6,524 nt of DNA. Source: Pirellulaceae bacterium (GTDB lineage: Bacteria; Planctomycetota; Planctomycetia; Pirellulales; Pirellulaceae). The DNA lies in assembly GCA_020846515.1 (NCBI GenBank), contig JADLDX010000324.1, positions 1 to 6,524 of the forward strand, given 5' to 3'. Under the pieces are notes generated by a model. That model ran no database searches, was not told where the DNA came from, and saw nothing but the letters and a program-made list of their open reading frames with translations. The position numbers were made by a program, and so were the translations under genes. This document shows positions 1-3,800 of the stretch, piece by piece (position 1 is the stretch's first letter; the number at the start of each line of letters is the position of its first letter).

Positions 1-467
1 AGATCGATCACGCCGTTGTGCCGATGGTCTCTGAACTGTGTCACACTCGGAAAATCCGCCAGCGCGCGCAGGAATTCGTCACGGTTGTCGTGATTGCCCA
101 GCGTCAAATGTAACGGCAGGCCGGCTTCACGCAGAGGTTCGATGAGTCTGACGAATGTTCGATAGTCACCGGGCGTGCCTACGGACATGGCCAGGTCACC
201 ATTGATCAGCACGGCAGCCGGTCGCGTCTTCAGCCCCAGAATCTGCTCGATCGCTGTGCGCAAATTTGTGGGATGCGGGTGTGTGGAGCCATGGTCCTGT
301 CCAATATGCGTATCGTTCAGAATTGCCACGCAGTTCGCAGCTGCGTTATTTGAATCTTCTAGTGAGTCTGCGAAGTCAACCGCCTCAGCAGCAGGGGCGA
401 GTTGAGTCGCAGCCATCGTGCCCACGATTGACGCTTGAATAAAATGCCTGCGTGAAGAGTCTGTCAC
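1..467 (-). CDS. Tat-exported calcineurin-like metallophosphoesterase (N-terminal 155 residues, runs off left edge)
   Basis: Predicted metal-dependent phosphoesterase of the calcineurin-like superfamily, exported folded by the Tat pathway. Visible are the first three superfamily motifs: D52-x-H54 in LNDTHIG, G90-D91 in INGDLA, and G124-N125-H126-D127 in LGNHD. Their spacing (about 35 residues each) is normal for the family, and these residues hold a two-metal centre. The N-terminus SSRRHFIQAS (twin arginines R6-R7), followed by a short apolar stretch ending in PAAEA (about residue 29), is a good Tat signal. The GTG at 467 was chosen because GGGAG lies 8 nt upstream and the Tat motif then begins at residue 4. 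An in-frame GTG at 476 overlaps that ribosome site, and the ATG codon for M18 would delete the twin arginines. The C-terminal half, with the remaining metal-binding histidines, lies outside the window, so the substrate (phosphodiester, nucleotide or phosphoprotein) cannot be told. It is divergent from the giant gene, so not in its operon. Confidence 0.9.
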   Translation of the reverse strand, partial: MTDSSRRHFIQASIVGTMAATQLAPAAEAVDFADSLEDSNNAAANCVAILNDTHIGQDHGSTHPHPTNLRTAIEQILGLKTRPAAVLINGDLAMSVGTPGDYRTFVRLIEPLREAGLPLHLTLGNHDNRDEFLRALADFPSVTQFRDHRHNGVID

Positions 468-475
468 GATTGTCA

Positions 476-480
476 CTCCC
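476..480 (-). promoter_or_regulatory. Shine-Dalgarno site deciding the GTG start of the metallophosphoesterase
   Basis: Read on the minus strand this is GGGAG, followed by 8 nt and then the GTG at 467. It is the best ribosome-binding match near the gene's start. It argues against the alternative GTG at 474-476, which overlaps it. The assignment rests on spacing and complementarity only. Confidence 0.6.
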
Positions 481-584
481 AAGTAATTGCCATCTAATTG
501 CGGCCAGCCGCCGACATGCTCAGCATACGATCCAAGCCAAACAGCAGCTACCAATATCCAAACAATTTGCTGCGTTGAGCTGCA

Positions 585-680
585 TTCTTTTTCTGTCCCC
601 TCTTTTTTCTGTCTGTCTTCTTCCATTCTTCAACGCAAGAGGCAGGAGGGAGACAGAAAAACGGGGGACAGAAAAAAGAA
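585..680. repeat. Long imperfect hairpin of four TTTTTCTGTC units (REP/MITE-like element)
   Basis: The left arm carries TTTTTCTGTC at 588-597 and 604-613. The right arm carries the reverse complement GACAGAAAAA at 652-661 and 668-677. Both pairs have the same 16-nt pitch. CTGTCCCC (593-600) pairs perfectly with GGGGACAG (664-671), and the flanking T-run pairs with the A-run with one bulged A. TTTTTCTGTCT (604-614) pairs perfectly over 11 bp with 651-661. The inner part pairs less well, but TTCTT (626-630) can pair with AAGAG (637-641, one G-T wobble) around a CAACGC loop. Extragenic hairpins of this kind are typical of REP-type or other non-autonomous elements mobilised by a Y1 (RAYT-like) transposase. 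No transposase is in the window, so that origin is inference. Its place between divergent starts argues against a terminator. Confidence 0.75.
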
Positions 681-691
681 CAAGTTCAAGC

Positions 692-802
692 CGAATTCCA
701 ATTCGCGGGCCACAAATCAAACCCGAGATGGGGTAGGTAATTCCGCCAATTGGAAAACAGTGGAATTCCCGATTTCGCGCTGTTCGGCTCGGTGCCCAAT
801 TG
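692..802. promoter_or_regulatory. Cluster of AATT-centred short palindromes upstream of the giant gene
   Basis: Six AATT tetramers fall in about 110 bp (starting at 694, 700, 739, 748, 764 and 798), where less than one is expected in random sequence of balanced composition. Several sit in perfect or near-perfect palindromes: CGAATT-CC-AATTCG (692-705), CCAATTGG (746-753), GGAATTCC (762-769) and CCCAATTGCGGG (795-806). They lie 80-190 bp ahead of the start codon at 884, where operators would be expected. The spacings are irregular and no known regulator is recognised, so a binding-site role is only a possibility. Confidence 0.25.
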
Positions 803-871
803 CGGGATGACCACTCGCGCGCGGGCGGAGCATCGCAACATTGATTCACAGGCAACAGTCCAGCAGCTTAC

Positions 872-875
872 AAGG
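872..875 (+). promoter_or_regulatory. Weak Shine-Dalgarno site of the giant gene
   Basis: AAGG stands 8 nt before the ATG at 884, an acceptable though weak ribosome site. An in-frame TGA at 842-844 closes the frame upstream and no other ATG, GTG or TTG in frame lies between, so 884 is the first possible common start. Confidence 0.5.
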
Positions 876-883
876 CGATTTCC

Positions 884-3800
884 ATGAGACGCAACATCCA
901 TCGTTTGACGACGCGTTTGGTGGGCCAAATGATACGAGCCACTAGGACACCAGGGTTGCGTGAGGGGGCTCGTCAGCCGAATTTTGAATCACTCGAACAG
1001 CGCTGTGTACTTAGTGTCAGTTTTGTAGATATCAATCCGGACATTTCATCCTTGGGTGCGGGCGGCGGATCTGGCGGACGATTTAACGGACTGGCCAGCG
1101 TCGCCGGAGACAATCGCGTTTTTTATGGTGCCAGTGAATGGGGCGGTATTTATAAGACCACTGATCAAGGAGTTACTTGGACATATCTCGACGGACACAT
1201 GCCCCAAGCAACCTCCGATGTGAAAGTAGATCCGGCCAACACGAATCGCGTCTACGCCAGCTCTACGTACGACGGGCGTGTCAAGAGCATTGCCGGTATC
1301 CAAGTCAGTACAGACGCCGGAGCTAATTGGATCAACCCGCTTTCCGCACACATCAACCCCGGGTTTGATAACACGCCTCAAGCAAATTTTACCGCCAGTC
1401 CTGATCAGGTGCAGGAGCTTTCCGCTTTCGGTATTGCTGTTCGTCCGGATGCGTCGCAGCATGTTTTTGTCGGTACCACTGCCGGACTTGCGCGCAGTAG
1501 CGATGCTGGCCTGACATGGACGTTTGTCGATCCCGCCATTCCAACTCTTGGATCACCTTCACCCGGAAACGCCAGTACTGTTTGGGATGTAGTGGTTCAA
1601 GGTGGTGGTCCCTCAGGGCAAGGAATCATCGACGTGATCTGTTCGCGCGGACACTTCCGCTCCACCGATGGTGGTAACACATGGGTGGGTGGAAAAAATC
1701 CTATTGCGAACACCAACTCCGACGGAGTCGATAACGATCAGGATACGTTAATCGACGAAGCGGATGAGGTCAATCTTACGTTGCCATCACCTTCCTTTGC
1801 GGCATCGATCGCCGTTTCTCCCGATGAATCCTATGTCATCTTCACAGTAGTGAACACTCGGATTTTTGAGTCCGACGATGCGGGCGCATCGTGGAACGAA
1901 TTCAAGAACCCAGTCGCTCAAGGACGCATACCCGTCATTACCACCAACCAGCGTACGGTTGGATTTGATTTGTGGTTTGGCGATGTGAATCTGCTCCGAG
2001 CACCCGGCACAACGGGCGTTGGCATGGGCGGTCCAACACGCGTTGGTGACTCGGCGACATGGATCAATGCCAATAGCGGCGCGCACGCTGATGCTGGTGA
2101 TGTCGTCTTCGATACTCAGGTTGCCACCGATGCTGTGCCTCTGATCTATACGAACGATGGTGGTGTCTATCGAAATACGTCTGGCACACAATCGCCGACA
2201 TGGGTGCAACCGACTGTTAGCCCGCATGCGATGTGGGTTTACGGAATGTCCGGAGCCGATCACACCCCCAACACGCCCGCGTCTGAAGACCTTTACTTCA
2301 CCGTGCAAGACAATGGACTGTTTGTGAACACGAATGCAGGTGCCGCCAATCCCGCTCCATTCTGGACTAATCCCTTGGGGGCTGATGCGCATGATGTACA
2401 GGCCGACTCTGACACGATACTTGCAAACAATGGCCTGTATGGTGGACGAGGCATTCGCCTGTTTCGCGGTGGAGCTGGATTCGCCGGAGGTTCCGAAATA
2501 AGTAATCCCGCCAGCTACCCGCCCGACGGGCAACTGGCTGGTTTTATCTACAGCGACGCCTTTGCCCGCTTCGGACCCAATCAATGGGTCGTAGTGATGT
2601 CCGATTGTTTGGCTCCCAACTCTTTGACGGATGGTCAGGACAACGACTTCGATGGCGTAACCGACGAAGCTGACGAGTTCAATGGATGTTCTGGACCCAA
2701 TGGTGGTGATGGCGGCGTGTATGTAACGAACAACATCAATGCCAACCCCATCGTATGGACCGAGTTGCTCGGGGTCGGTCCCACACCAGATCCCAATGGC
2801 TACGCGGTCAAGGTAGCGGTTGCTAGTGGTGTACCAACCTTTTACGTGGCCTCCGGAACAGGTGTGACCGAAACGGAAGGGGGTAATCAGTTATGGAAGT
2901 ACACCGGCGCGGGCGTTGGCGGAACATGGACGCGGGTAGACACAAATGCCGGGGCGGGCGGTTTTGGTGTTTGGACGGTAGATCCCAACGACCCTAATCG
3001 ACTTTATGCCTCACGTCCCCAAGCGCCAGCCGGCGCACGCATCGTGTCGTCGATCGACGGTGGGTTGACCTGGAATACCGTACCACAACTAGAAAACTTG
3101 ATGACAGGCGGTGGTGCCTTTAAGTTTCAGAACAACACTGGACCACTTGACCAGGCGTTCGTTGGCAGAACGCTGACGGGCTACATTCAACCAAGCATGT
3201 TTGCGTTCGATCCAGCTGCGCCTAACATCATTGTTGCAGGTGGAGTCGACTCAGGTGTATTCGTTAGTATCGACAGTGGAACCAGTTTCGTCTTAGTGAC
3301 CGATCCCTTCACCTCGGCTACTTCGGGTATACCCCATTTGCCGAGACCGCGTTTCGCATACTTCGATCATGAACCGTCGGGTGAAGTCAATCTCTATGTG
3401 GGCACGGTTGGGCGAGGTGTATGGCGCATCAACATCAGTAACTTCGATCTGTTGCCTGATCGATTCGAGCTCAATGACTCGATTGCTAGTTCGATCGTCT
3501 TCGGTTCGATTGAGAAGATCACAGAACGCGGACTTACTGTCCACAATAGTACTGATGTCGACTACTATCAATTTACGGCTGAAGACACAGGCAAAGTCCT
3601 GACAAACATTTTCTTCAGCGGCCTTAACGGCAACATCGATCTTCGCGTGCGCGACGCAAGTGGCAATGTCATAGCTACGGGCACACAGAGCAGCGCGGCT
3701 TCAGGCCGCGACGTTGAGAGTCTGGTCTTTCCGGCAGTTGCCCAGCAGCGATATTACATCGAAGTCTTTAGTGCGTTAGGTCAAACCAATCACTACGATC

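Larger units (their letters stand above)
468..883. other. Divergent intergenic region, no protein gene
   Basis: This 416-bp stretch separates the two divergent genes and must hold both promoters. The short open frames that cross it on both strands have no recognisable motif and no good ribosome site. Several run straight through the hairpin arms at 585-680, giving low-complexity F/S/L-rich or K/R-rich peptides. I see no tRNA, and no convincing sigma-70 -35/-10 pair on either strand. What the region does hold is the hairpin element and the AATT palindrome cluster, listed separately. Confidence 0.7.
1079..3430 (+). other. BNR/Asp-box beta-propeller region of the giant protein
   Basis: Canonical Asp boxes are seen at residues 91-99 (KTTDQGVTW), 142-149 (STDAGANW), 205-212 (SSDAGLTW), 260-267 (STDGGNTW), 330-337 (SDDAGASW) and 723-730 (SIDGGLTW), with a box ending in Phe at 795-802 (SIDSGTSF). 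Degenerate boxes appear near 428 (VYRNTSG), 482-494, 615-625 and 672-682. A closing strand YVGTVGRGVWRI ends at about 849. That makes 11-12 possible blades, more than one seven-bladed propeller, so two propellers or one large sortilin-like propeller would fit. Asp boxes are structural loops, common to sialidases, GH74 xyloglucanases, VPS10/sortilin and Ycf48-type proteins. They give the fold but not the activity. Confidence 0.8.

Noticed and set aside
474..476. GTG at 476 as the start of the metallophosphoesterase
   Set aside because: It overlaps the GGGAG ribosome site, which is well placed only for the GTG at 467.
585..680. Reading the hairpin as a rho-independent terminator
   Set aside because: It lies between two divergent gene starts, so no gene ends into it, and its T-runs are inside the stem instead of after it.
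841..873. TTGATT followed by TTACAA as a promoter of the giant gene
   Set aside because: The match to a sigma-70 consensus is poor and the would-be -10 overlaps the ribosome site, leaving no room for a transcription start.
452..928. Several overlapping short open frames on both strands in the intergenic region
   Set aside because: They overlap one another, cross the hairpin arms to give low-complexity peptides, and lack ribosome sites and motifs. One also overlaps the start of the metallophosphoesterase.
1787..2584. A 265-codon open frame on the minus strand
   Set aside because: It lies wholly opposite the propeller-coding frame, which has clear Asp boxes there. The antisense product has no recognisable motif, and its length is explained by the codon bias of the real gene.
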